Made by a program: the position numbers and the translations under genes
The notes under the pieces: model-generated
The model's input: only the letters and a program-made list of their open reading frames with translations
What the model was told of the DNA's origin: nothing
The model's database searches: none
In this document: positions 35,451-43,969 of the stretch, one piece after another
How positions within the stretch are numbered: the first letter of the stretch is position 1
Layout of the letters: each line of letters opens with the position of its first letter
Assembly (NCBI RefSeq): GCF_014596915.1
Contig: NZ_JACVWU010000001.1
Location: 652,020 to 716,019 of the forward strand
Origin: Streptomyces sp. TRM68416
GTDB taxonomy: Bacteria; Actinomycetota; Actinomycetes; Streptomycetales; Streptomycetaceae
Direction: 5' to 3'
Length of the DNA: 64,000 nt

Positions 35451-36272
35451 CAGGGCGGTTTCAAAGTCCGGCTGTTCGCGGGTCTGTGCTGGTCAGCTGA
35501 GTCCGAGGAGGGCCAGGGGACGGGTGAACGGCTCGTAGGACATCTCGCGGAGTCCGGCGGCGATGTTGTGGTGGTCGGCGGCCCGTAGGCAGTTGATCGC
35601 GAAGCTGCGCAAGGTGGCCATGTTCTCCGGGCCGTGCTCGGTGCGGACCTTGGAGGCGTCCTCGCGGAAGGCGGTGTCGCGGACGAAATGGAGCCGGTTT
35701 TCGATGACCCACTGCGAACGAATGATCTTCGCGAGCCGCTGCGGGGAGGCTTCCCGGCTGGTCAGATCGGTGATGACGTAAACGGTCTCGCGGCTGCGCC
35801 TGCCGGTCTTCAGGCAGGTTCGGTGGCGTACGACCCGGGCGGCCTGTGCGGCGTGCGGGAAGTCGAGGTCATCGACGGTCAGGACCTGCACCACGCGGGT
35901 CTCCTTGCGGCCGTGCCCCTCGGTGCGGTCGTAGAACTTCGCGGTCACTTCCCTCCAGGGCAGCGTGTGCAGCCGCTCGTAGAGACCGGCCTGGTTCTTC
36001 TTCACGCACAGCGCGTAGTGCGCCTTCTTGTCCTCGACGAGGAAGCGGGCGTGGCCGCGCTGGGCGTGCAGGGCATCGGCGGTCACGGTCACCCCGGTCA
36101 GGTCGAACGGGGCCAGCAAGCCGGCGAAGCAGGTGATTTCATCGGCAGGGCGACTTGAGAGGTCACCCGCTCCAACCGGAGCTTCGTTGTATGCGAGACG
36201 GGTCAACCGGCAGTCGTCACACCACCGCGACCTGCGACTCCACAGCATCACTCGGACTTTGAAACAGCCCTG
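35451..36272 (-). mobile_element. Internally deleted ISAs1-family insertion element with both ends
   Basis: The ends are CAGGGCGGTTTCAAAGTCCG (35451-35470) and the inverted CGGACTTTGAAACAGCCCTG (36253-36272), matching at 19 of 20 positions. The 822-bp interior holds only the C-terminal part of a transposase, less than the 1.2-1.4 kb normal for the family. No clear target duplication is seen in the flanks. It could be mobilised only by a transposase made elsewhere. Confidence 0.82.
35493..36251 (-). pseudogene. ISAs1-family transposase, N-terminally truncated
   Basis: About 252 codons remain of a protein that is normally around 370-400. Recognisable homology begins near NEAPVGAGD and contains TADALHAQRGHARFLVEDKKAHY, VYVITDLTSREASP, IRSQWVIENRLHFVRDTAFREDASKVRT and the end FAINCLRAADHHNIAAGLR. 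The first catalytic Asp (the DGK region) and the N-terminal domain are missing. The first 17 residues (LWSRRSRWCDDCRL) look like out-of-context sequence after the deletion. The product cannot be active. Confidence 0.85.
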
Positions 36273-36478
36273 ATGTAGACGCCGACTGCTGTGGCAGCCG
36301 AGAGTAGCCCGACCTCACGAAAGCCGCCTAATGTCTGCATTTCTTATCAAAGCTTGCACCACAACTCTTCGCCTCGACGCAGTTCTTTTCACCCTCGCAC
36401 ACAGAACGAAAGAGACCCACTGCGGACAGAGTCACAATTTTCGACATTGAAGCTTGCAAGATTGACACCGGGAATAAA
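36273..36478. other. AT-rich intergenic stretch
   Basis: About 206 bases between the IS end and the ankyrin gene, much AT-richer than the rest of the window. No gene, hairpin or terminator stands out. It continues the compositional island of the toxin tip. Confidence 0.5.
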
Positions 36479-36826
36479 TTATTCAGCCAGGGAAGGAGGC
36501 TCTACCCCATTCCAGCGAATCCATGCCTCAAACAATTCAACTGCCAGCCAATGTCTACTCACGAATGCCAAATGGTAAGCCGAAACTCCAGTCCCCCCGT
36601 GAGAGCGGCGCATTGGATCAGCACCTTTGGCAAGAAGCAGCGCCGTCGCGTCAACATGCAAGGGCTCGCCCGTTTGAACGTGCCCGTCAGCTTCACCGTC
36701 AACGGCCGCATGAAGTAGCGTGAAGCCGTTAGTCTCTTCATGCACGTTCCATCCAGAGTCCAGAAGTCGACGCAATTCTGGAAGATCATCCATTTCCAGT
36801 GCGAGCCTTGCTGGGGACATGTCCAT
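36479..36826 (-). CDS. Ankyrin-repeat protein, likely immunity protein of the adjacent toxin
   Basis: The 115-residue protein has two to three ankyrin-like repeats: MDDLPELRRLLDSGWNVHEE, then GFTLLHAAVDGEADG, then ATALLLAKGADPMRR and the helix SAYHLAFVSRHWLAVELFEAW. Small ankyrin proteins are a known class of immunity proteins in polymorphic toxin loci. It is on the same strand, 104 bases downstream of the Rhs toxin gene, where the immunity gene normally lies, and shares its AT-rich composition. The ATG at 36826 follows GGAG with a 7-base spacer; an upstream TTG is possible. A terminator-like hairpin separates it from the toxin gene. The immunity role is inferred from position and fold. Confidence 0.78.
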   Translation of the reverse strand: MDMSPARLALEMDDLPELRRLLDSGWNVHEETNGFTLLHAAVDGEADGHVQTGEPLHVDATALLLAKGADPMRRSHGGTGVSAYHLAFVSRHWLAVELFEAWIRWNGVEPPSLAE

Positions 36827-36882
36827 TGCATCACTCCATCTCTTCAAAGTCTCAATAGTATATCAGGTGAAAAATCAACCGC

Positions 36883-36916
36883 GAGCCCCTCGCTGCTCAA
36901 TCATCGCGAGGGGCTC
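36883..36916 (-). terminator. Terminator-like hairpin between toxin and immunity genes
   Basis: A perfect 11-bp stem GAGCCCCTCGC and complement with a 12-nt loop is followed on the minus strand, after about 8 bases, by TTTTT. It starts 14 bases past the toxin stop codon. Confidence 0.65.
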
Positions 36917-36930
36917 AAAAGTATCTCAAT

Positions 36931-39900
36931 TCAACCGGTTGTGACAACTATCCTAATGTTAGGATAATCGACCTGGAATGATCCAATAACTCCGCTGCAT
37001 GAATCGCATACAGCCCTCTGGGAGTGGAGTCGAATCACTCCTGAAGCGTAATCATTTGGAGGACCCAACTGGTCGGCGAGGTAGTTGAACAATTTCTGTT
37101 CCGAATCAGAGTCACGCCCAACCGGAACATACCGCTGCGGATACCCATTCACTGGGTCGCCGGGGCTCGGAACCATCCCCTTCCGCGCTTCTCGGCCGCT
37201 CGTAGCAACGAGAAGCATGGGATCAACACCTCGGACATCGACTGTTGCGGCAGCTATATTTGCCGAACTCTTTATTCGCCCGGTGGAGCGTAGCGTGTCG
37301 ACTACGTCTTTCGGATCTATGCTGCGGATATGGCGTGCACTATTCCAGGCTTCCTGGATCCTGTCGAACTGCTTGCCAAGTTTTCCAAAATCCCCGAGCG
37401 GAAGAAGTCCAGCAATGCCCATGCCCACACCAAGCTTATCTCCCTCGTCGTGGGAACGCTTGACGTCGTAGGCATCGCAACCTAGACCAACGGCAGGCAT
37501 CCAACTGCACGCCGCGAGTGCCAACTCCTTCCAGACAGACGTAGTAGTCAGATACGGGCCACCGTAGGGACCAGGCACCGGTTCTGGGCCAGGGCTAGGG
37601 CTAGGGGTCGGAAGGGTGGAGGCGTTTGTGTTTCCTGTGCTGCCGGTTTGGGCAGTTCCGCTATTTGTCTTGCCGTTCCCAGTCGCAGCTTCGTTGGGAC
37701 GTCCGTTTCCTGGTGTTCCGTCAGGGCGGGTCGGGCATGCCGGGAATTCGGGGCCACCGCACGCGAGCCCCATTCCGGTGGGGTCGGAGTAGGTCAGCGG
37801 GTTCTGGGCGGCGTAACTGTAGCCGTTGAGGGTTTGGGGTTTGTCGATTTCGAGGAGCGGGTCGACGCTGATGAACTGGCCGAGAGTCGGGTCGTATTCG
37901 CGGGCGCCGATGTGAGTCAGGCCCGTGGTGGTGTCGCGGGTTTTGCCGAGGAAACCCTTGTCGTCGGGCCAGGTGGTGGTGTCGCCGTCGGGGGTGCCTC
38001 GGTCGGCGCCGAAGGGGGTGAGGTGGCGGCGGGTGAAGGTCTGGGGGGTGCCGGGGGTGAGGGCGAGGGTGCTGGTGCCGTGGTGGTCGCCGGTGAGGTA
38101 GGTGAGGGTGTTGGTGCCTGATTCGTTGGAGCGGAGTGCTGCTGTGACGTCTCCGGCGGTGTAGTAGCGCTGGGCCCACGTGGTGCCGTCGGCCCTGAGG
38201 TGGAGTTCGGTGGCGCCCGCGTAGAGGATGCGTTCGCCGTTCTCCGTGGCCCGGATCAGCAGGTTGCCGGCAGCGTCGTAGAGGTACGACGTGAGGATGC
38301 CGTTGGGTGCCGTGCTGGTGGCGAGGTGGCCCTCGTCGTCCCAGGTGTGGCTGTGGGTGCCGGAGGAGACGGGTGCCGTGCCGATCCAGGAGCCGGCGCT
38401 CCACTTCAGTTGCCAGTTGGCGTCGTAGAGAGCGAAGGTGCCGCCGTCCTGAAGGGTGGCGAAGTAGCCGGAGCCGGAGCCCTTGTAGGTGCCGGTGGAC
38501 CACAGCGGGGTGCGGTCGGTGTCGTAGACGACGAAGTTGCCGTCGTCCTGCATGGTCGCCCATGCGCCGGGGTTGCCCGCGGTGCCGGTGCGCCACTTGA
38601 CCTTGCCGGTGTCCCGGTCGTAGATGACCAGGTCGCCGTCGTCCTTCATCACCATGCGGGCGCGCTGGGAGCGCACCTCCTGGCCTGCGGTGAGCTTCCA
38701 TCCGGCCCGCAGGTACTGGTGGGAGACGCTGGTGGCGCGGCGTTCGGTGTTACCCGTCTTGTCGTAGGTGAAGGACTGGGTGCGGGTGCCGTCCCCTGTT
38801 GTCTTCACACTCGACAGGGTGTGCGGCTGCGGTTCACCCGTCGGCGGGTAGGCGTACTCGCGCTTGGTGTCCTGTCCGGTGCGGACGCCGGTGCCGTGCT
38901 GGATCTCGGTCAGGCGCTGGCCGGCGTCGTTGTAGGTGTAGCTGGTCCAGTACGGGGCCGGGCCCGACAGCGCGGACGCGCTGCGGGTGTCCGCGCACTT
39001 CTGTGAGCTGGGGGTCCACGCCTCGGTCAGGCGCCGGTGGCCGTCGTAGGCGAAGCACTGGGTCTCCGGGCTGCTGGTGCCGCCCAGGGTGGTCGGGTCG
39101 CTGATCGCGGTGACGTTCCCGGCCTGGTCGTAGGCGTAGTTGAGGTCCTGCAGCATGTACGGGTGCGTCTGGTCCGTGACATGGCTGCGGGTCAGACGGC
39201 CGGTGCCGTCCTCGAAGTCGTTGGCGACGTAGAAGCTCTTGCTGCCGGTGCCGCCCGTGCCCAGCGTCAGCAGTTGCGGCTGGCCCAGGGCCGAGTAGGA
39301 CACATCCCTCAGGTAGCCGGTCGACCCGCCGATGGAGAGCAGACCGCCCAGGCCGTTGTAGCCGAAGCTGATGTTCTCCGACGGCAGGCCGCCCATCGCG
39401 GGCTGCTTGTCGAACTGCTGGGTGCCGTCGATGTTGTAGTACGTCTCGTAGGCCAGCGTGGACAGCGACGGGTCCGCCTTGACGAACGGGTCACTGTCCG
39501 GCAGTTCCAGCTGCGTTCGGGTGGCCCGGTCCAGGCTGTCGTAGTCGGTGACGGTCTGGGTGTAGGCCTCCTGGCCCGTCTTGCCGCCCACGTACCGGGT
39601 GGACGACGTGGGCAGGCCCTTGAGGACCGTGTCGTAGGTGTAGCCGGTGAGCTGGTTGGCGTCCGTCTTCGAGCCCGCCCAGGTACCGGTGACGCGGCCG
39701 AGGTCGTCGTAGCCGGTCACGATCGACTTGCCACGGGCATCGGTGGTCCGGATGGGGCGGTCAAGCTTGTCGTAGGCGGTGAGCGTCGTGCCGCTGTCCG
39801 GGTCGGTGGCGCTGACCTGGCGTCCGAAGAGGTCGTATTCGTAGGTCCACTGGGCGCCGTCCGGGCCGGTGATGGACTTCTGCTGACCGTCCAGGGCGTA

Positions 39901-42900
39901 GGTGAACTTCGTCGTGGTGTACGCGGCGCCGGGGCCGGTTCCGAAGGAGGCGTCGGCCGGGCTTTCGGTCGCGTAGTCGCGCTTCTGTGTCGTCCGGCCG
40001 CGGATGTCGGTGATCGTGCGCTGGGCCGAGCCGCCCTTCACCGCGGTCGTGGCCACGGAATCACCGGTGTAGCTGGTGGTCGTGGACCACTTCTTGGCGC
40101 CGTAGACGTACAGCGTGCTGGTGGTCGGCCGGCCCGCGCCGTCGTAGGCCGTCGCGGTCTGGGCGGGCGCCTCGCCGTACTCGGCCCGGGTGTAGGTGCC
40201 GTTGGGCGTGGCGCTGGTGTCAAAGATGTCCGCGTACGCCTCGTACGCCAGGCCGCGGGTGTCGTAGCGCGTGTCCGTCAGCAGGCGGCCGCCCTGTGGC
40301 GTCGGCGACTGGGTCTGCAGCGGGCGCAGCAGGGAGTCGTAGAGCGCGTAGCTGGTGTTGTAGGTTGTGCCGTCCTTCTTCAGTGTCGAGGTGGACACCC
40401 AGGACGGCTTGGTCCTGTCCAGGTGATAGGCGAACTTGGTGTTCGGGGCCTGGCTGCCGCGGACGCGGTTCGGGAGCCAGACCTCGGTGAGGCGGCCGAG
40501 CGCGTCGTAGTTCAGCTCGGTCTTCTTGCTGTTGGGGTCGTAGCTGCGCAGCGACAGCCCGCGGCGGGGATCGAGATAGGTGACCGTCTTGTACTGCTTG
40601 GGGTTGGTAGTGATCGTCCTGGTCAGCGGGCCGGATTCGGCGGGCGTGTAGGCGGTCGACGTGGTACGCCCCGTCGTGTCGGTGACGCTCAGCAGGCGGC
40701 CCAGTACGTCGTACTTGGTGGTACCCATCGTCTGCCAGCCCGTGGGGAGCCGGTCACCGTTGCTGTCGGCCGAGGCCGCGTAGCCGGTGGCGCGCCCGCT
40801 CCAGGTCGCCTCGCCCTTGGTGGGCTTCTGGGATGCCGACCAGGTCGTTGCCGTGGGGTTGTCGTAGACGGTCGCGGTGTCGGACAGGACGTCGCCGCGC
40901 GTGTCGGTGTTCGCGGGCAGGGCCAGGTCGCTGTCCGCGACCGAGCACTCGCGGGCGACGGTTCGCGTCCGGGAGACCAGGCCGGTGATGCCGACGTCGG
41001 CGTTGCGGGCGTACCAGGTCAGGGTGCAGGTCTCGTCGCCGCCCAGGCCCTTCTGCCCATAGTCGTCGTAGGCGTACACCATGCCCAGGGAGTCGTACCG
41101 CTTGGTCGCGACATGGGAGCGCCAGGTGCCGGTGACGGTGAGGTAGGTGCTCGTGTAGGTGACCGTGTCGCGGACCCACCGGGCGACGTGGTCTGCGGCG
41201 CCGGGCACGGTCTGGGTGGCCGTGTCCTTCCGGGTGTAGTTCTTGAAGGTGCTGCTGACGGGCTGGCTGCCGTTGTAGGTGATCTGCTGGCGCAGCAGGC
41301 CCTTGAAGTAGTCGCTGTCGGTGGCGGCAGCGAAGTCCACATCCGTGTCCAGCATCGGGTCCACGCTCACGGACTTGGTGGTGCCGTCCTTGTTCTTGTC
41401 CCCGTGCATGCCCTGCATGTACAGGGACACCGTCTTGGAGCGCGTCACATTCGTCGCGCCGGTGTAGGCCGTCACCTTGCGGTAGCCGCGCCAGTCCGAC
41501 CAGGTCCGCTCGCTCTTCGGCGTGAACGGGTCGTCGTTGTGGTGCCAGGCAGCGCCGCTGTAGGAGTAGGCGTGCTCGACGATCTCGTTGCCCGCGGCCG
41601 GATCGGCAGCACCGACGGCCAGGACGCGGTACTTGTGGAACCAGTCCACGGAGGCGTCCGAAGCGCCGTTGATGTTCCAGTACTGCGGGTAGCAGGAGCG
41701 TGTGTTGGAGTCCTCGGCCGCGCCCAGCACCTGGCTGCGGACGCACTCCGGCGACGACAGGGTCACCGTGGTGACCGCGCCGGTCTCCGAGGTCACGGTG
41801 GAGATGCGCGGACGCGTCAGCGGCAGGATGTCGTCGGTGCCGTCTACCCGGTTGGGACGCATCTGGTACGTGAACGAGACCGGGTTGAGCGTGATGTCCG
41901 TATCGCCGGCCTTGCCGGTGCGCTTGAGCGACTTCAGCGTCAGCACCTGGTCGGAGCTGTCGCCGATGTCCCCGCCGTCCAGGTACTGCTGGACCAGGGC
42001 CCAGGAGTCCACCGGGTCGTAGGTGTCGCTGGTGGCGTCGTACGAGGAGGTGTTGATGCTCGTGACGCGCTTGCGGGAGAAGAACGACGGCCCGGACGCG
42101 TTGCATTCGGAGTCGTCCTTGGAGCAGATCGCGTCGAACGGGACGTCCGGCCACCTGTCCGCCGTGTCCTTGGTCAGGCTGGAGCAGTCCGATGCGGTGC
42201 AGCGCTCGGCGTGCCCAAGAGTGACCTTCGCGTCCGCCTTGTCCGTGAACAGGGCCCCCTTGCGCAGGCCGTACTCGATCCGCTTGAGGTACCCGCCGCG
42301 GGTGTAGTACGAGTTGGCCGTCGTCGCCTTGTTCTTCTTGTAGTAGTTCGACTCCTTCGCGTACCAGTAGGTGGCCGCGTTGCCGTGCGTGTCCTCGACG
42401 TAGTCAAGGTTCCAGCGCCACGCCTGGACCACCGAGCGGCCACTGAAGGAGCCACCGTTGTCGTACCCGGGCTCGCCCGCGTCGTCGCCGAACACCGCCA
42501 CCGTCCAGGTGGAGTTGGTGCGCTCGGTGTCCGCGCCGGGCAGCTTGTTCAGGCCGAACACGTACTTGGTGCCGTCTCCGGTGACGACGGTCCAGTACTC
42601 GCCGTCGCCGTCGCCGTTGTCCGCCCCTGTGGAACGGGTCACCGTCGACGCGTCGTCGTCCGCCAACTTCCACTTGCCGCTGGCGTCATCCTTGATCAGG
42701 CGGGTCGACTTGCCGTTGAGGACCAGGCTCGCGTTGTCGTACTTCCAGCAGCGGTCGAAGACATCCGCATGACCGTCGTCGTCACATGAGCCGTAGCTGC
42801 GCTCGATGTAGGACTCGGTGAGCGTGAAGCCCTCACCGACCGCCGTGCCCTGGTTGTTGGTGGTCGCGGTGCGGCCGTCGACGCTGCCCGAGTCGTACGA

Positions 42901-43851
42901 CAGCGACAGCGAGGGCGCGGGACCGGCCGCGGCGGGCGGCATCGTGAAGTCGTACGACCAGGTGAAGGAACCGGAGCTGCCTCCCGCCTGCCACTCGGAG
43001 GAGGCTGAGAGCGGGGTTGCCGAGTAGTCACCAGTGCCCTTGGGGGACTCGCCGGAACCGGCGGCAGCGGCCGTGACCGCGAGGACCATGGCCGACGAGG
43101 ACGTGGCATCGGCGGAACGCAGGAGCTGGGTCGACGTTCCGGTTGGCGCCTCGGGCAGGCTCACCCGCGCCGACACCGACTGGTGCACGACGTCGTTGTC
43201 CGACGCGAGCGGCTGCTGCTGACGGCATTCCGCCTTCTGCGGGGTCGTCAGCACACAGGCCGGCAGCTGTACCAGGTGCAGCCGCTGCGACCAGCCGCCG
43301 CCCACGGCCGACGCGAAACCGCTGTAGTCGACGCTCACATCGGCGGAGCCGGCCGTGTCCGCCTCGGCAGTCAGCAGGACACCGGTGATTCCCGCCTTCC
43401 GGGCCGCCGTCTGGTCCAGCACCGTGACCCGCGCCTCGCCGTCGGCCGCGGTCTTGCTGCCGGAGGGAACCATCGAGACGGGGACACCGCTCGGCGTGGC
43501 CTTGCCCGCCTTGCCGCCCGTGAGTGGCAGGGTCGCCCCGCCGCTCCTGGGCCAGGCGGCCTTCTGCTCCGACGCGGCACGTTCGGCCTGTGCCGAGTTG
43601 GCCTTCCTGTCCTCGGCGACCTTCCGCCGGACCTTCCCCGCTCCCGGCCCGTCGTAGGCCCTGACCTTGCTCACCTTGGACTTCGGCACGTCGGGCCGTC
43701 CCAGTCCGCCGGCAGCCTCCTTCGCCTGGGCCACCTGGGTCAGTCCCAAGGGCGCCACGAGCGCCAGCGCCAGCGACTGCGCCAGGAGGCGGCCAGTGCG
43801 GCGCCGCGTGTCCCTGCCACCCGTTCTTGAGGTGCCTATGCCAAAGGCCAT
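36931..43851 (-). CDS. Secreted Rhs/YD-repeat polymorphic toxin with lectin module and deaminase-like tip
   Basis: The 2306-residue protein has a signal peptide (LLAQSLALALVAPLGLTQVAQA) and a SpvB/TcdB-like N-terminal part. Many YD repeats follow (for example YDALGRLTEVW, YDLFGRQVSATDPDSG). A bulb-type mannose-lectin module sits at about residues 1708-1835, with the repeated MVMKDDGDLVIYD, MQDDGNFVVYD and LQDGGTFALYD. The Rhs core ends YDPTLGQFISVDPLLE then SYAAQNPLTYSDPTG at about 2020. The variable tip ends with a deaminase-like motif: DSE at 2249-2251 and CDSC at 2282-2285, then FQVDYPNIRIVV. This resembles nucleic-acid or nucleotide deaminase toxins. The tip is AT-rich. It follows the LamG gene after 118 bases and precedes the ankyrin gene. 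Confidence 0.88.
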   Translation of the reverse strand: MAFGIGTSRTGGRDTRRRTGRLLAQSLALALVAPLGLTQVAQAKEAAGGLGRPDVPKSKVSKVRAYDGPGAGKVRRKVAEDRKANSAQAERAASEQKAAWPRSGGATLPLTGGKAGKATPSGVPVSMVPSGSKTAADGEARVTVLDQTAARKAGITGVLLTAEADTAGSADVSVDYSGFASAVGGGWSQRLHLVQLPACVLTTPQKAECRQQQPLASDNDVVHQSVSARVSLPEAPTGTSTQLLRSADATSSSAMVLAVTAAAAGSGESPKGTGDYSATPLSASSEWQAGGSSGSFTWSYDFTMPPAAAGPAPSLSLSYDSGSVDGRTATTNNQGTAVGEGFTLTESYIERSYGSCDDDGHADVFDRCWKYDNASLVLNGKSTRLIKDDASGKWKLADDDASTVTRSTGADNGDGDGEYWTVVTGDGTKYVFGLNKLPGADTERTNSTWTVAVFGDDAGEPGYDNGGSFSGRSVVQAWRWNLDYVEDTHGNAATYWYAKESNYYKKNKATTANSYYTRGGYLKRIEYGLRKGALFTDKADAKVTLGHAERCTASDCSSLTKDTADRWPDVPFDAICSKDDSECNASGPSFFSRKRVTSINTSSYDATSDTYDPVDSWALVQQYLDGGDIGDSSDQVLTLKSLKRTGKAGDTDITLNPVSFTYQMRPNRVDGTDDILPLTRPRISTVTSETGAVTTVTLSSPECVRSQVLGAAEDSNTRSCYPQYWNINGASDASVDWFHKYRVLAVGAADPAAGNEIVEHAYSYSGAAWHHNDDPFTPKSERTWSDWRGYRKVTAYTGATNVTRSKTVSLYMQGMHGDKNKDGTTKSVSVDPMLDTDVDFAAATDSDYFKGLLRQQITYNGSQPVSSTFKNYTRKDTATQTVPGAADHVARWVRDTVTYTSTYLTVTGTWRSHVATKRYDSLGMVYAYDDYGQKGLGGDETCTLTWYARNADVGITGLVSRTRTVARECSVADSDLALPANTDTRGDVLSDTATVYDNPTATTWSASQKPTKGEATWSGRATGYAASADSNGDRLPTGWQTMGTTKYDVLGRLLSVTDTTGRTTSTAYTPAESGPLTRTITTNPKQYKTVTYLDPRRGLSLRSYDPNSKKTELNYDALGRLTEVWLPNRVRGSQAPNTKFAYHLDRTKPSWVSTSTLKKDGTTYNTSYALYDSLLRPLQTQSPTPQGGRLLTDTRYDTRGLAYEAYADIFDTSATPNGTYTRAEYGEAPAQTATAYDGAGRPTTSTLYVYGAKKWSTTTSYTGDSVATTAVKGGSAQRTITDIRGRTTQKRDYATESPADASFGTGPGAAYTTTKFTYALDGQQKSITGPDGAQWTYEYDLFGRQVSATDPDSGTTLTAYDKLDRPIRTTDARGKSIVTGYDDLGRVTGTWAGSKTDANQLTGYTYDTVLKGLPTSSTRYVGGKTGQEAYTQTVTDYDSLDRATRTQLELPDSDPFVKADPSLSTLAYETYYNIDGTQQFDKQPAMGGLPSENISFGYNGLGGLLSIGGSTGYLRDVSYSALGQPQLLTLGTGGTGSKSFYVANDFEDGTGRLTRSHVTDQTHPYMLQDLNYAYDQAGNVTAISDPTTLGGTSSPETQCFAYDGHRRLTEAWTPSSQKCADTRSASALSGPAPYWTSYTYNDAGQRLTEIQHGTGVRTGQDTKREYAYPPTGEPQPHTLSSVKTTGDGTRTQSFTYDKTGNTERRATSVSHQYLRAGWKLTAGQEVRSQRARMVMKDDGDLVIYDRDTGKVKWRTGTAGNPGAWATMQDDGNFVVYDTDRTPLWSTGTYKGSGSGYFATLQDGGTFALYDANWQLKWSAGSWIGTAPVSSGTHSHTWDDEGHLATSTAPNGILTSYLYDAAGNLLIRATENGERILYAGATELHLRADGTTWAQRYYTAGDVTAALRSNESGTNTLTYLTGDHHGTSTLALTPGTPQTFTRRHLTPFGADRGTPDGDTTTWPDDKGFLGKTRDTTTGLTHIGAREYDPTLGQFISVDPLLEIDKPQTLNGYSYAAQNPLTYSDPTGMGLACGGPEFPACPTRPDGTPGNGRPNEAATGNGKTNSGTAQTGSTGNTNASTLPTPSPSPGPEPVPGPYGGPYLTTTSVWKELALAACSWMPAVGLGCDAYDVKRSHDEGDKLGVGMGIAGLLPLGDFGKLGKQFDRIQEAWNSARHIRSIDPKDVVDTLRSTGRIKSSANIAAATVDVRGVDPMLLVATSGREARKGMVPSPGDPVNGYPQRYVPVGRDSDSEQKLFNYLADQLGPPNDYASGVIRLHSQRAVCDSCSGVIGSFQVDYPNIRIVVTTG
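36949..36966. repeat. Perfect short palindrome inside the toxin 3' end
   Basis: TATCCTAA-TG-TTAGGATA lies within the last codons of the toxin gene, 18 bases before the stop codon. Meaning unknown. Confidence 0.4.
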
Positions 43852-43921
43852 GGTTCGTGTCCCACCCAGTCCCGTTCAGAGAGGTCCGGCGAATCCCCGA
43901 AGGTCGCCGCGTCGGTCGTAA

Positions 43922-43966
43922 GCGGCAGGCGGGGGCAGCCCCGTCTCAGGACGCCCCACCTGCCGC
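43922..43966 (-). other. Inverted repeat between the LamG and Rhs genes
   Basis: GCGGCAGG and CCTGCCGC enclose a GC-rich 29-base region just after the LamG gene stop codon. It may be a weak attenuator within the two-gene unit. Confidence 0.4.
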
Positions 43967-43969
43967 AGG

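Noticed and set aside
35441..36282. Target-site duplication around the ISAs1-type element
   Set aside because: Bases flanking the two ends (GCTGAAGG and ATGTAGAC) do not match.
36291..36578. A 95-codon plus-strand frame in the AT-rich region
   Set aside because: It overlaps the ankyrin gene's end and has no ribosome site or protein-like pattern.
39037..42789. A 1250-codon open frame antisense to the Rhs gene
   Set aside because: Composition is that of a reverse-frame shadow (Val, Arg, Gly, Asp) and it lies wholly within the Rhs coding region.
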